A stretch of 39,849 nucleotides of DNA, taken from positions 1 to 39,849 of IMG/VR virus record IMGVR_UViG_3300042923_000504; one strand, given 5' to 3'. The DNA is from a virus. The notes under the pieces were generated by a model. It ran no database searches. It had not been told where the DNA came from and worked only from the letters and a program-made list of their open reading frames with translations. Numbering within the stretch: the stretch's first letter is position 1; the number at the start of each line of letters is the position of its first letter. Below, in pieces: positions 5,649 through 14,293 of the stretch. Both the position numbers and the translations under genes were made by a program.

Positions 5649-6369
5649 TAAAATTTCTATTATTCAAATATGCCATTTTCAAAGTTGTTCCACTTCCGCA
5701 AAAACAATCTAACACTGTGTCAAACTCATTACTCCACGAAAGAATGTGATCTTCCGCCAGTTTTTCAGGGAAAATTGCGGGATGCTGGTGCGCTATCGAA
5801 TCGGTAGTAGACACTCCTTTACCTACACCGTAAAACCATATGTTAGGTTTTATTTTTTCAAGTTTAATTGTCTTATCTGGAGCAATTACATTTTTAACAA
5901 GTTCTTCTGATGTATAATCTCTAACTTTTCGTGCGATATTTCCTCCATTTTTTGTTGGCGTTTTAATAGGGTTAAATGTTTTTGGTTTTCCTTTTGAAAA
6001 GATAAACATATATTCAAATTGTTGTTCATAACGATTATGTGTTAGTGGTATCCAATTTTCTTTAGCGTATATCATCGTGTCGTGAACATTAAATCCAATT
6101 TCCTTAAAGTATAACGCTTGTTTGAATGACGTAAGGGTTTCGCTACCTTTATCAGTTTTGTCACCAACCACCCAAACAACGATACCGCCTTGTTTTGTTA
6201 CTCTGTATAATTGTTTTGCTACTTCTTCAAACGGAAATGTATAACCATTATATGTTCTTAAATCGTCATACGGTGGTGACGTTACGGTTAAATCCACACT
6301 TTCGTTAGGCATATAAGTCATTATTTCGGCACTGTTACCATGTATTACTCTGTTTAAAAATTCTTGCAT
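5635..6369 (-). CDS. Orphan DNA methyltransferase, N4/N6 beta class (244 aa)
   Basis: Site-specific DNA methyltransferase, probably protecting phage DNA from restriction; no nuclease partner is nearby. Motif IV TSPPYDD is near residue 31, the target-recognition region lies in the middle, and the SAM-binding motif I (DCFCGSGTT) comes near the C-terminus at about 224. That order defines the beta class. The protein ends only about a dozen residues after motif I, at NRNFIGKW. Relatives usually continue with a further 20-30 residues (a FIG-[IVF]-E-type strand and helix), so this copy looks short at its C-terminus. Confidence 0.85.
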   Translation of the reverse strand: MQEFLNRVIHGNSAEIMTYMPNESVDLTVTSPPYDDLRTYNGYTFPFEEVAKQLYRVTKQGGIVVWVVGDKTDKGSETLTSFKQALYFKEIGFNVHDTMIYAKENWIPLTHNRYEQQFEYMFIFSKGKPKTFNPIKTPTKNGGNIARKVRDYTSEELVKNVIAPDKTIKLEKIKPNIWFYGVGKGVSTTDSIAHQHPAIFPEKLAEDHILSWSNEFDTVLDCFCGSGTTLKMAYLNNRNFIGKW

Positions 6370-6398
6370 TTATATATTCCTCCTCCACCTCATAAAAT

Positions 6399-7007
6399 CT
6401 AAGATTCATTACACATCTTTTTCTTCCGCTCACCTATTTTGCAAAGGATATCCGCCACAATTAACCCTGTTTTTGTTACTTCAGGATTGTTTGAAATTAA
6501 GTCATTTTGATTTAATCGCAATAGTTGATTACGGGAAATCAGCTGTAAATTATCTAAAGTCACATTGAGGTTATTACCATCTAAAAATAGTAAGCAGTGT
6601 CCTTTCGGTAGTGGACCATGCACTTGTTCCCAAATATAGAGATGTTTTAATCTCCATTTGTTTGGATCTGCAATCTTAACCTCGGTATAACCATCAACAT
6701 TTACCCTCTCAGTTCCTACTGGTTTGTAATTTAAAGGCATCTGCCCTTTTTTAAATTGGGTTTTCTTGCCGTTCTCACCGCCAAAATTAATTCCTTTCAT
6801 TCCTTTGTTAAAAGGTATTTGCCCTTTCTCAAAACGCCCATTACGACCACTTAAAATCTTATGGCGAGATAAAGTTCCTTTAAGTTGGTTTAAGGTCACA
6901 TTGGCACTAAAACGTTCATTAAACATGGGAACCAATTCACTTATCGTGTGTAATGGATAATGCTCTCTTAAATAGTCCAGTTCTTCATTTGACCACCATC
7001 GAAACAT
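6399..7007 (-). CDS. HNH endonuclease with HTH, copy B (202 aa)
   Basis: Likely free-standing homing-type HNH nuclease. The N-terminus (SNEELDYLREHYPLHTISELVPMF...) is Myb/SANT-like. The middle carries KGQ-P-N repeats (RFEKGQIPFNKGMKG, then KKGQMPLNYK). The C-terminal half has the HNH_3-type core (KHLYIWEQVHGPLPKGH, then FLDGN-LNVTLDNL). It is a clear tandem paralogue of the gene just upstream, with the same domain order and length. The pair lies between the methyltransferase and a small unknown gene. Confidence 0.78.
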   Translation of the reverse strand: MFRWWSNEELDYLREHYPLHTISELVPMFNERFSANVTLNQLKGTLSRHKILSGRNGRFEKGQIPFNKGMKGINFGGENGKKTQFKKGQMPLNYKPVGTERVNVDGYTEVKIADPNKWRLKHLYIWEQVHGPLPKGHCLLFLDGNNLNVTLDNLQLISRNQLLRLNQNDLISNNPEVTKTGLIVADILCKIGERKKKMCNES

Positions 7008-7008
7008 T

Positions 7009-7614
7009 TTAAGCGTTCTCCCTTTTTTTGATATCTTTTATCGCAAGTTCTAACTCTGCTAAATAATGAACAGTCCTATTTAATTCTGAGTCTTCATAGA
7101 CCTTGCCACGTTTGACAACCGATGTCATAACTCTTCGAGATGTTAAAAATAAGTTATCGAGCGTCACATTCATTTTGTTTCCATCTGCAAAACGTATTAC
7201 ATATCCTTCGGGAATAGGTCCATTCGATTCAATCCAAATGAGATGATGTTTCTTTATCCATTTATTCGGTTCTGCTACTTTTACCCATACACAGCCTTCA
7301 ATAATCGACTCACTGCCCACAAGTTTATGAGAAGGTGGTAAATTGCCCTTTTTAAACCAACCATCTTCACCACCCGTTTGTATCCCCTTCATATCCTTGT
7401 TCCAGGGACTTTGACCTTTATTAAAGCGTGTGTTGTACCCTTGCATACCGTTTTTAATTCCATTTCGATACATAACACCTTGAACCGAACGAACACTCAC
7501 ATCAAGGTTATATTTACATCTAACAAGCTCTTGTATCTCTTCTAAAGTTTTACCTTCTGCAATTTCACGAATGAATTGTATTTGTTCTTGTGTGTATCGG
7601 TGCTTATTCACCAT
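7009..7614 (-). CDS. HNH endonuclease with HTH, copy A (201 aa)
   Basis: Same architecture as the following gene: N-terminal HTH (YTQEQIQFIREIAEGKTLEEIQEL), RFNKGQSPWNKDMKG and FKKGNLPPSHK repeats, then the HNH core KKHHLIWIESNGPIPEGYVIRF-ADGN and NVTLDNLFLTSR. The two share the N-x-TLDNL ending and the DPNKW/EPNKW segment. Their divergence implies an old duplication or two separate acquisitions. Its stop lies one base before the start of copy B. Confidence 0.78.
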   Translation of the reverse strand: MVNKHRYTQEQIQFIREIAEGKTLEEIQELVRCKYNLDVSVRSVQGVMYRNGIKNGMQGYNTRFNKGQSPWNKDMKGIQTGGEDGWFKKGNLPPSHKLVGSESIIEGCVWVKVAEPNKWIKKHHLIWIESNGPIPEGYVIRFADGNKMNVTLDNLFLTSRRVMTSVVKRGKVYEDSELNRTVHYLAELELAIKDIKKRENA

Positions 7615-7845
7615 TTACCCCTCTAACATTTTCGGTTTTTGAAGGTCTTTCGATTTGTATTCAGTATGGAATTTTTGTGCTTGCAACACTAAAGCTCCAT
7701 TAGAAATGATTTGATTCGCTATGCTTGTTACAGCTTTTGCACGTTCGATTTCCTCCGATAACTTATCCCCTTGTATATCTTCATCACTTAATCGCTCCAA
7801 TTGAGCAAATAGGTGCAAATTCAGATCACCTAATGTGTTTTTCAT
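7615..7845 (-). CDS. Small helical protein, unknown (76 aa)
   Basis: The start is chosen at the ATG 7843-7845, nine bases after GAAAGG; an ATG at 7854 abuts that site. The core, LSEEIERAKAVTSIANQIISNGALVLQAQKFH, is one long amphipathic helix pair often seen in small phage proteins located beside HNH or replication genes. Function unknown. Confidence 0.62.
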   Translation of the reverse strand: MKNTLGDLNLHLFAQLERLSDEDIQGDKLSEEIERAKAVTSIANQIISNGALVLQAQKFHTEYKSKDLQKPKMLEG

Positions 7846-8080
7846 TTTCAACATCCTTTCTTTTTCTCATCACACATACAAAGCCTTTCGTATGCTCAAT
7901 CCCGTAATATCGATTCTTATGCCCTTTTAACTTGTTATCATCAAAGAAAAAACTCTTATGAAAATGGTCCTGGGCGATAATCTCGGTGATAGCTTCATAA
8001 CCGCGTTTTTCTAAATCTTTAATAGCACTTTCCATCTCATGTAACCTAGCGCGTTTAATGGTGATTTGGAAATTACGCAA
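7826..8080 (-). CDS. Hypothetical protein (84 aa)
   Basis: Small basic protein that starts just downstream of the VRR-NUC gene and overlaps the start of the next gene by about 20 bases. Visible parts are a helical LHEMESAIKDLEKRGYEAI segment, which resembles coiled or rigid helices, and a basic C-terminus. No family recognised. Confidence 0.6.
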   Translation of the reverse strand: MRNFQITIKRARLHEMESAIKDLEKRGYEAITEIIAQDHFHKSFFFDDNKLKGHKNRYYGIEHTKGFVCVMRKRKDVENEKHIR

Positions 8081-8081
8081 G

Positions 8082-8534
8082 TTATTCCCTCATTTCACGT
8101 AAACTTTGAATCAACCAAACTAAATCCTCTTTATGAACTAAATCGATATAAGAGCTATAAGCCCATTCGTTATTCGTAAGATATCTACTTTCAATGTCAT
8201 TTAACCTTTCCATGCTTATGTATGATCCTGATGTAATTAAAGCAATGGCTTCTTCAGGTGATCTCGCTACTCCAGCAATGGCTCCATTTTGTCTCATAGT
8301 TTCGATAAAGTGCTCCTGGTCCTTTCGCAAACGTCCTTTTTCGTTTTTTACTTCGATAAAGAACATTTTTCCATCTTTTTTTCGAAAACCGAATAAGTCA
8401 GAAAATCCTTTTGGCAATCCAGTTGATATAGTTCGGCCGTCAGCTGTATTAAAAACTCCTACATTTGCTCGGAAGACAATCGCATAAGGATTTAATGCAA
8501 GCCGAATCGAATTTTGTATATCGATTTCTTTCAT
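8082..8534 (-). CDS. VRR-NUC domain nuclease (150 aa)
   Basis: PD-(D/E)XK-fold nuclease of the VRR-NUC type, stand-alone as in many phages, where it is thought to act on branched or damaged DNA. The core is clear: LPKGFSDLFGF with the active-site Asp, then FFIEVKNEKGRLRKDQEHFIE with the ExK pair (about residues 62-80), then the helix region MRQNGAIAGVARSPEEAIALI. About 50 extra C-terminal residues follow the domain. It lies directly after the candidate replication origin. Confidence 0.85.
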   Translation of the reverse strand: MKEIDIQNSIRLALNPYAIVFRANVGVFNTADGRTISTGLPKGFSDLFGFRKKDGKMFFIEVKNEKGRLRKDQEHFIETMRQNGAIAGVARSPEEAIALITSGSYISMERLNDIESRYLTNNEWAYSSYIDLVHKEDLVWLIQSLREMRE

Positions 8535-8764
8535 AATTCATCTCCTTCATTCATAAAATGGGATAGTTGGGACGGTTTGTCCCGTTTTTCCAAAACTATA
8601 TATATATTTATCTTTTATTTTTTTATTTTCTATTTTTCTATTAAAACTATCCCAACTATCCCAAATAGATAAATAAAGTAATATAAATATAGATATATCA
8701 AGGGTTTAAGACATGGGAGGGTTTTTCTCAAACTATCCCAAAACTATCCCGTAACCCTCCCAAC
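8535..8764. other. Candidate replication origin: AT-rich tract with iterons
   Basis: A 230-bp non-coding stretch between the primase-helicase and VRR-NUC genes. It contains AACTATCCCA or its near copy at 8645-8654, 8654-8663, 8731-8740 and 8742-8750, plus an inverted copy at 8559-8568. These flank a very AT-rich tract (about 8585-8645 and 8665-8705). Two inverted repeats are present: GGGAC/GTCCC (8569-8583) and GGGAGGGTT/AACCCTCCC (8715-8761), the latter enclosing two iterons. Repeats plus an unwinding tract next to a D5-type primase are the usual signs of a phage origin. Confidence 0.65.
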
Positions 8765-11059
8765 TTAATAAGAAATTCTAATTCCAGAACCGTTATACTC
8801 GCCACTTAATCCCAAACCACGATAATAAATACCGCTACTTTTTAATTTTTCAAACCTTTTTCCTATTTCTCGCCCAAACTTTGTGCTATTCATCATATAT
8901 TGACCGTTATCGCTCGCCCACTCTCTGTAAGCTTGATAGAGTGTTTTTGCCTGCACCTTTGCCTTACTTTCTCGTATGCAACATTCTTCAATAAACGCTT
9001 CGACAACATCCATTTCCCCACGATATTCATTTCGCTGATCCTTAATAATCTGAGGTTCTTTTAATCCATCTGTTCGCCATTTCATGTAACCTTCAACAGC
9101 CCAATTTAAAATAGCCATCAATTCACGTCTTAATTTATGTTTTAACCGCTTGTCTACTTTGTTTTCTGGTACCTGGACAGTGAATGGAATGATAGCAAAC
9201 CTTCGCCAAATCCCATCATCTGTACCACGAATGATTGGCTTATGATTGGTGGCCATCCATAACTTGAATTGTGGAATAAAATCAAATTCGTTCTCATACA
9301 AGAAACGAGCAGTAACTTTATCGCCACCCGTTAACTGTTTGACTAAACCTTCATCCAGCCGCACACCCTCGTTGGGCTCAGTGGTAGTGACTAAACGAGC
9401 TGCATTCAATCGAGCAATATCCGAATTCGCTCCACTGGATTGCTGTTTGACCATAATCGTCTGTGGTTGTATATTCGTTGTGTAGTTTCCGAATATTTCG
9501 GTAATTATATCGAGAAAAACTGACTTTCCGTTCCGTCCATTTCCATATAAAATGAACATCATTTGTTCTTCTGTGGAGCCTGATAAAGAATACCCAATGG
9601 CTCGTTGAATGTATTCAATTAAGGATTTATCCTGATTGAAAATCTGATTTATAAATTCTAGCCACATAGGACAATCAATTTTATCTGTATATTCGACCGA
9701 TGATATTTTTGTGAAAAACTTATTTTTGTCGTGTTCATGCAGTTTGCCTGTTCGCAAATCCAAATACCCATTCTGGACATTAAAGAGATCCGGCTCACTG
9801 TCAAACTCATGAGGTTGGATTGGAAGTAAGTGTTCGCTTTCTTTAATCATGTTTGTTTTCCCGCGACTACTTCGTGAATTTTTTACATGTTTATTAAAAG
9901 CTTTTTTGATTTCTTCTTCATCTGCTCCAGTAGGAACATATACTGTTTCGCTTTTCATTTTTTCGACCGTTTGGTCCACAAGTGTTTTGACCATACCTTG
10001 TTGATCAATGACCCAAATCTTACCGTCAAAAAAATACCAATTCTTTCGAATGTAGCTATATCGAAGCACTTCACCAAACGTATCTTTAAACCGTTCGGCA
10101 TTTCCGGTGTCATCATAGCTATAGAATTTTCGCTCGATTTTTTTTACGTCTTCATCCAGTAGGTAAAGATTGAATTCCTCTTCTCTTTCTTTAGGACTGA
10201 AGACATTCGTACAATCAGCTATTGCCTTGTTTAACGTGTCATTCCCATAAGTAGAATTAGCTCTTTTCTCATCCCACTTCTCTCTATACAAAGAGGAGCT
10301 GCGAAAGATACTATCCATTTTTGAATAATCTCGATTGGTCCAAAAGGCTAAATCGTTTGCAAAAGCCATATCTGCTTCAGATTGAGATGTATAGAACTGT
10401 TCCCATCCTCCGTTTAGGAAGAGTTTAAAACGCATTCCATTTTTACTATTACAAGCTATTTGAATAAGCTCTGATTCAGGTATATTTACTTCACTTCGAA
10501 CCGGTGCTTTCTTTTCAGCAACTTCACTTTTAGCAATGTATTTATTGTGGAGATATCCTATTTTTCCATAGTCATCTTCTTCAATATTTCGGTAGTCACT
10601 CGCTGGATTACCTGTCATCACAAAGAATCGTCCACTATCATACATTTCTACGTTGCCTTTTCTTCTGCCACCTCTAGGTAAACGGCCTTTCACAATAATG
10701 TGAATTCCATTCCCACTCACAGAGTATTCCGCATAACTGCCCATCATTTCAATGAATTCAGAAACAATGTTATTGTCATGATCATCACGTTTATATCGCT
10801 CGATTTCTTCCTTAACATTATCTATATCAATTCCGAAATATGGTTCCTTAAAATAAAACCCTAGGCCATCACATTGAAATTTATGGATAGCATCCAGGGC
10901 GGTGCTAAAATCCGCCCAGGTGCTTTCATCATTTGATTTACCTAAATTTCCTGTATTTGCATCCACAGGAATCTTTGTCATTTTTTCCCCACGTTGCTGC
11001 AGTTTGAAGCAGCACCATTGTTTTAATTCTTTTAGTTCTCCTGGTATTGCCTCATACAT
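8765..11059 (-). CDS. Primase-polymerase / D5-type SF3 helicase (764 aa)
   Basis: Replicative primase-helicase. The N-terminal 200 residues resemble the prim-pol domain (KQWCCFKLQQRGEKMTKIP, then GLGFYFKEPYFGIDIDNV with acidic metal ligands, and SVSGNGIHIIVKG). A linker and D5_N region follow. The SF3 helicase has Walker A GNGRNGKS near residue 506, an acidic Walker B region, and the ATNHKPIIRGTDDGIWRRF sensor/arginine segment near 610. A winged-helix-like C-terminus comes after. It is full length. It starts after a GGAGGTTAAACC site and lies next to the iteron tract, so it is the likely initiator or unwinding enzyme of the phage. Confidence 0.88.
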   Translation of the reverse strand: MYEAIPGELKELKQWCCFKLQQRGEKMTKIPVDANTGNLGKSNDESTWADFSTALDAIHKFQCDGLGFYFKEPYFGIDIDNVKEEIERYKRDDHDNNIVSEFIEMMGSYAEYSVSGNGIHIIVKGRLPRGGRRKGNVEMYDSGRFFVMTGNPASDYRNIEEDDYGKIGYLHNKYIAKSEVAEKKAPVRSEVNIPESELIQIACNSKNGMRFKLFLNGGWEQFYTSQSEADMAFANDLAFWTNRDYSKMDSIFRSSSLYREKWDEKRANSTYGNDTLNKAIADCTNVFSPKEREEEFNLYLLDEDVKKIERKFYSYDDTGNAERFKDTFGEVLRYSYIRKNWYFFDGKIWVIDQQGMVKTLVDQTVEKMKSETVYVPTGADEEEIKKAFNKHVKNSRSSRGKTNMIKESEHLLPIQPHEFDSEPDLFNVQNGYLDLRTGKLHEHDKNKFFTKISSVEYTDKIDCPMWLEFINQIFNQDKSLIEYIQRAIGYSLSGSTEEQMMFILYGNGRNGKSVFLDIITEIFGNYTTNIQPQTIMVKQQSSGANSDIARLNAARLVTTTEPNEGVRLDEGLVKQLTGGDKVTARFLYENEFDFIPQFKLWMATNHKPIIRGTDDGIWRRFAIIPFTVQVPENKVDKRLKHKLRRELMAILNWAVEGYMKWRTDGLKEPQIIKDQRNEYRGEMDVVEAFIEECCIRESKAKVQAKTLYQAYREWASDNGQYMMNSTKFGREIGKRFEKLKSSGIYYRGLGLSGEYNGSGIRISY

Positions 11060-11072
11060 GGTTTAACCTCCA

Positions 11073-11588
11073 TTAGAAAGGTAAATCTTCATCCTTGATT
11101 GGTACTCCGCTAGCTGCTAATTCTGAAAAGGTTTTTCCATCGTTTGATTTAAATTGATGATTAGATGGACCTGCAAGTTTAGAAGGTGTCCAGTATTTCA
11201 CATTGGTGTTGGTATAGGACTGACCATTATAAGTGGATTCTTCATTCTTTACGTTTACTCGAGCAGTTTTTAATGAATAATCATCAAGTAAATCTTGAAG
11301 TGATTTGTAGCTTTTACCGTTTTGAAGCTGGCACGCTTTCCCGATGGTATTAAAGGTTTTCATGTTGTACTTTCCAGTATCCTTAGCTTTCCATACCTTG
11401 TGGAAGATGTGCATATTCTTGTGAGCTTGATCCACATCATTACGAATGATTAAATCAAATTCGATGAACTCAGCTCCACCCGGTGTTGCTCCTTCACTAC
11501 AACGATTTACAATAACCTCATAATCACCATCAGCAATACGACCATTGCCTTCAAATACATTATTAAAATCTAAGCTAAAACCTGACAT
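11073..11588 (-). CDS. DUF669 single-strand-DNA-binding-like protein (171 aa)
   Basis: The sequence fits the DUF669 family found in phage replication modules: an N-terminal DFNNVFEGNGRIADGDYEVIV, then EFIEFDLIIRNDVDQAHKNMHIFHKVWKAKDTGKYNMKTF as a beta-barrel-like core, and an acidic tail ending IKDEDLPF. The short acidic tail with terminal aromatic/proline residues is like that of SSB proteins and probably binds partner proteins. It stands between the SF2 helicase and the primase-helicase. Confidence 0.78.
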   Translation of the reverse strand: MSGFSLDFNNVFEGNGRIADGDYEVIVNRCSEGATPGGAEFIEFDLIIRNDVDQAHKNMHIFHKVWKAKDTGKYNMKTFNTIGKACQLQNGKSYKSLQDLLDDYSLKTARVNVKNEESTYNGQSYTNTNVKYWTPSKLAGPSNHQFKSNDGKTFSELAASGVPIKDEDLPF

Positions 11589-11610
11589 TAAAACCTCTCC
11601 ATTCTGTTTT

Positions 11611-12942
11611 TTATATAAATCCTAGTAACTTTCCTTGATGAAAAGCCCATCCTCTTTTGTACCCGCGATTTTGGGCTAATTCGTACAATTCACTCATGTT
11701 TTTACAATCCCTAGGTTCTCTGAAATCGAGCGTTACCTTTATATCCTCTTTCTTTATTTCTTCAAGCGTTGCTGTTTTATCAACTTCGTATTCAGTAGCT
11801 CGTTCCGTTTTAGGTGTAAACCCACACTCTGGACATTCCTTAGAATCCATTGGATAGACTGCAAAACACTGAACACATTGTCTGATTTTTATTTCAGCAG
11901 TGCTTTTTGAAGCCTTCTTACTAGTCAAACTCCAATATCTTTTATCATCCGGTAAACCAAATCGTCTCACGTTATCAACATGATCAATGATAATACTGGT
12001 TTTACCTGGCTTATATCTCATCCCTCTCATGCTCTGTTGGATGAATAATGACAGTGATTGCGTAGGTCTCAGCATGATAACAGTGGAGCAGTCTGGAACA
12101 TCAAACCCTTCACCTATCAAATCCACATTGCATAATACCTTTATTTCTTTGTTTCGAAATTTTTTAATGATTTCATCTCGCTCTGACCTAGGGGTTTCCC
12201 CATCAATATGTTCAGCTGCAATGCCATGATTGATAAATTCCTGCTTAGCGAAAACACTTGCCTCGATACTGTGGCAGTAACAAATCGCTTGTTCTCCAGA
12301 AGCTAATTCTTGATAATGCTTAATGACATCTCCATAAATCGTTTTACTTTCCATCGCTTGATCTATGGAGCTGTTTGAAAATTCTTTTAAACTATTTAAC
12401 TTTAATAAGTTTGTATCTATTAACTTTGGAGCATAATACTTATACGGTGAAAGAAAGTTGTTTTGTATCAACCACTCAGCATCTACTTCTTCAATCAGAA
12501 TGTCATTGATATCTCCAAGACCACTACCGTTTAATCTAATAGGAGTTGCTGTAAAACTTAGTCTTAATACATCACTGAAAAAGTCATATATTTTCCGATA
12601 AGAATTAGCTAACCCATGATGGGATTCATCCGTAATAATTAAGTTAGGCTTTTTTGTTTTATCCAATCGCTTAACAATAGTCTGAACCATTCCAAATTCA
12701 ACTAAATCCATGTTCACTTCATTTTTTTTGAAGGTTTCTCTTATCTGATCAATTAATTCTTTTCGATGTACCAAAAACAAAACATGATTACCTTTATCTG
12801 TTGTCATTCTCGCTATCTCCGAGATAATGACAGACTTTCCAGCTCCACAAGGCGCAACGACACATGGTGATTTAAACTTTTCTATGTAGGATTGCCTTGT
12901 CTTATCAACTAATCTTCTCTGGTAATCATGAAGTTGAAACAT
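11611..12942 (-). CDS. SF2 DEAD/DEAH-box helicase with C-terminal zinc ribbon (443 aa)
   Basis: DNA-dependent ATPase/helicase of the RecG/UvsW-like phage type. Motif I APCGAGKS is near residue 32 and motif II DESH near 109, followed by motif III FTATP. The C-terminal RecA domain has motif VI QQSMRGMRYKPG near 307. A zinc ribbon CVQCFAVYPMDSKECPECGF follows at about 354-375. The start is taken at the ATG 12940-12942, which overlaps the end of the Sak4-like gene. It probably acts in replication-fork remodelling or recombination. Confidence 0.85.
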   Translation of the reverse strand: MFQLHDYQRRLVDKTRQSYIEKFKSPCVVAPCGAGKSVIISEIARMTTDKGNHVLFLVHRKELIDQIRETFKKNEVNMDLVEFGMVQTIVKRLDKTKKPNLIITDESHHGLANSYRKIYDFFSDVLRLSFTATPIRLNGSGLGDINDILIEEVDAEWLIQNNFLSPYKYYAPKLIDTNLLKLNSLKEFSNSSIDQAMESKTIYGDVIKHYQELASGEQAICYCHSIEASVFAKQEFINHGIAAEHIDGETPRSERDEIIKKFRNKEIKVLCNVDLIGEGFDVPDCSTVIMLRPTQSLSLFIQQSMRGMRYKPGKTSIIIDHVDNVRRFGLPDDKRYWSLTSKKASKSTAEIKIRQCVQCFAVYPMDSKECPECGFTPKTERATEYEVDKTATLEEIKKEDIKVTLDFREPRDCKNMSELYELAQNRGYKRGWAFHQGKLLGFI

Positions 12943-13612
12943 CAATCAGCAACTCACTTTGTAAACAACCTTTACGATTATCAATTTGATTTTTTGCATA
13001 AGTACTGTTAGTAGCACTTAAAACAAAGCCACGTTCACCTTCTGAGTTAATAAGTAGCCTGCCTACCACATCACATAGACCTAAAACGTTATTCACAATT
13101 TTTCTGTTAATTTGAGGGTAACTACGATTGTATTGTTGACCGCTACTATCGGTGTACAGATCATCGCTTTCCCAAGCGGTCCAAATCAGATTGGCACCTA
13201 GGTTTTTCATATATCGCAGGCTATTAACTATACGAAATTGCATATATTGATAGTCTCCTTGAGATGGAACACCTTTATTCTTTCCTTTGCTCCCTAAATC
13301 TGAGAGTAAACAACGTTCTAACTCACTGATGTTATCGACAACGATATTGTCATAAACACCTTTGTAATTTTTTTCTAAATCAACAATCAACTTACCCCAA
13401 AAATCCCATGTATCTGTATTGTCCACGTACACGATGTCAATATTTTCAATACCTTTTAGGACTCTCGATGTTCTATCTACATCCAGCACTAAAGTTTTAC
13501 CTGGTAGGAATTTAATTGTGGATGTCTTACCCATTCCAGGCGGTCCGTATATTAAGTAAGTTGCATTATTTAATTTGATATCTTTTGCATTAATGACTTG
13601 CAACATGCTCAC
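12926..13612 (-). CDS. RecA-fold ATPase, Sak4-like (228 aa)
   Basis: Short RecA-like NTPase of the Sak4 group, which assists single-strand annealing recombination in phages. Walker A YGPPGMGKTS is near residue 23, then KTLVLDVDRTSR and the Walker-B-like DNIVVDNISEL near 95. WTAWESDDLYTD and QINRKIVNNVLGLCDVVGRL follow, as in this family. Start GTG 13612 overlaps the preceding stop; an ATG two codons on (13606) is also possible. It is co-transcribed with the Gam-like, SSB-like and helicase genes. Confidence 0.78.
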   Translation of the reverse strand: MSMLQVINAKDIKLNNATYLIYGPPGMGKTSTIKFLPGKTLVLDVDRTSRVLKGIENIDIVYVDNTDTWDFWGKLIVDLEKNYKGVYDNIVVDNISELERCLLSDLGSKGKNKGVPSQGDYQYMQFRIVNSLRYMKNLGANLIWTAWESDDLYTDSSGQQYNRSYPQINRKIVNNVLGLCDVVGRLLINSEGERGFVLSATNSTYAKNQIDNRKGCLQSELLIDVSTS

Positions 13613-14187
13613 TCGACCTCCATTGAGAAGGTAATGCCTTCTGGTTTAACCTCAACTCCAGGAACAACTTGTCCATTTTCATCAATAACTGCTTTTTTAC
13701 CCTCTACTTCCACAATCTTGAGGGATTTTTTCAAATCTCCCCATTTAACAGATTGCTTGATAAATTCATCCATATTGGATTCAATCACATGCTGCAGGAT
13801 TAACTCTTCATTCACCTTTTCAGGCTGTGCTTTTGTCATTCTCGCCTTAGCTTTACCGTATGGAGTACTAAGTGTCTTAGCTTTTGGATTCTCGCTTAAA
13901 ACGGCATTGTGATACTCGTAGATAAGACCTTCAAAAAAACTCAAACTATCATCAATACTTGATAATTCTTTTTGCTCCCAAAAGGAGATCCGTTCACGCT
14001 CACCATCAGCTAATCTTTTCACTTCTGATTGGTTTGTTTTTAAAGCTTGTACTTTTCTAAATGCCCAATTTAATGAACTTAAATCAGTAATTTTGAATGT
14101 ATGCTTTAATGATTCCTGCTGTTCTTCGTCAGCTTCTTCAATGAAAGCATTCACGATTAAAAGCTCTTCTTTTTGCAAAGAATTCAT
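13609..14187 (-). CDS. Gam-like host-nuclease inhibitor (192 aa)
   Basis: Resembles the Firmicutes phage group annotated as host-nuclease inhibitor Gam or Gp157-like. It has a long coiled N-terminal half (KRLADGERERISFWEQKELSSIDDSLSFFEGLIYEYHNAVL) and the typical PKAKTLSTPYGKAKARM segment near 95, then a C-terminal WGDLKKSLKIVE beta region. Mu Gam-type proteins bind DNA ends and block RecBCD/AddAB. Its place at the head of a Sak4-helicase-SSB recombination block supports that role, but the distinction between Gam and Gp157 cannot be settled here. Confidence 0.68.
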   Translation of the reverse strand: MNSLQKEELLIVNAFIEEADEEQQESLKHTFKITDLSSLNWAFRKVQALKTNQSEVKRLADGERERISFWEQKELSSIDDSLSFFEGLIYEYHNAVLSENPKAKTLSTPYGKAKARMTKAQPEKVNEELILQHVIESNMDEFIKQSVKWGDLKKSLKIVEVEGKKAVIDENGQVVPGVEVKPEGITFSMEVE

Positions 14188-14218
14188 TATTTTTACCTCC
14201 GCTTGAATATTTTGTGGA

Positions 14219-14255
14219 GATTCAATTACAATAAGAATAGGTTCTAAATTGAATC
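14219..14255. promoter_or_regulatory. Inverted repeat in Gam leader
   Basis: GATTCAATT and AATTGAATC arms (9 bp, perfect) with a 19-bp loop, about 30 bp before the Gam-like start. A GTG with GTAAAGG upstream opens an 11-codon frame in it. It could be an RNA hairpin or an operator. No T run follows, so it is not a terminator. Confidence 0.4.
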
Positions 14256-14267
14256 ACCTTTACATCT

Positions 14268-14293
14268 AAGACTCTTCCTGGCCGAAGGGTCTT
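14268..14293. promoter_or_regulatory. Hairpin at end of YqaI-like gene
   Basis: AAGACTCTTC and GAAGGGTCTT arms around CTGGCC, overlapping the stop codon of the gene at 14292. There is no T run on the minus strand, so it would more likely slow RNA decay or processing than terminate. Confidence 0.4.

Noticed and set aside
9246-10162. Rightward frames opposite the primase-helicase
   Set aside because: No ribosome sites and low-quality composition; shadows of the primase-helicase gene.
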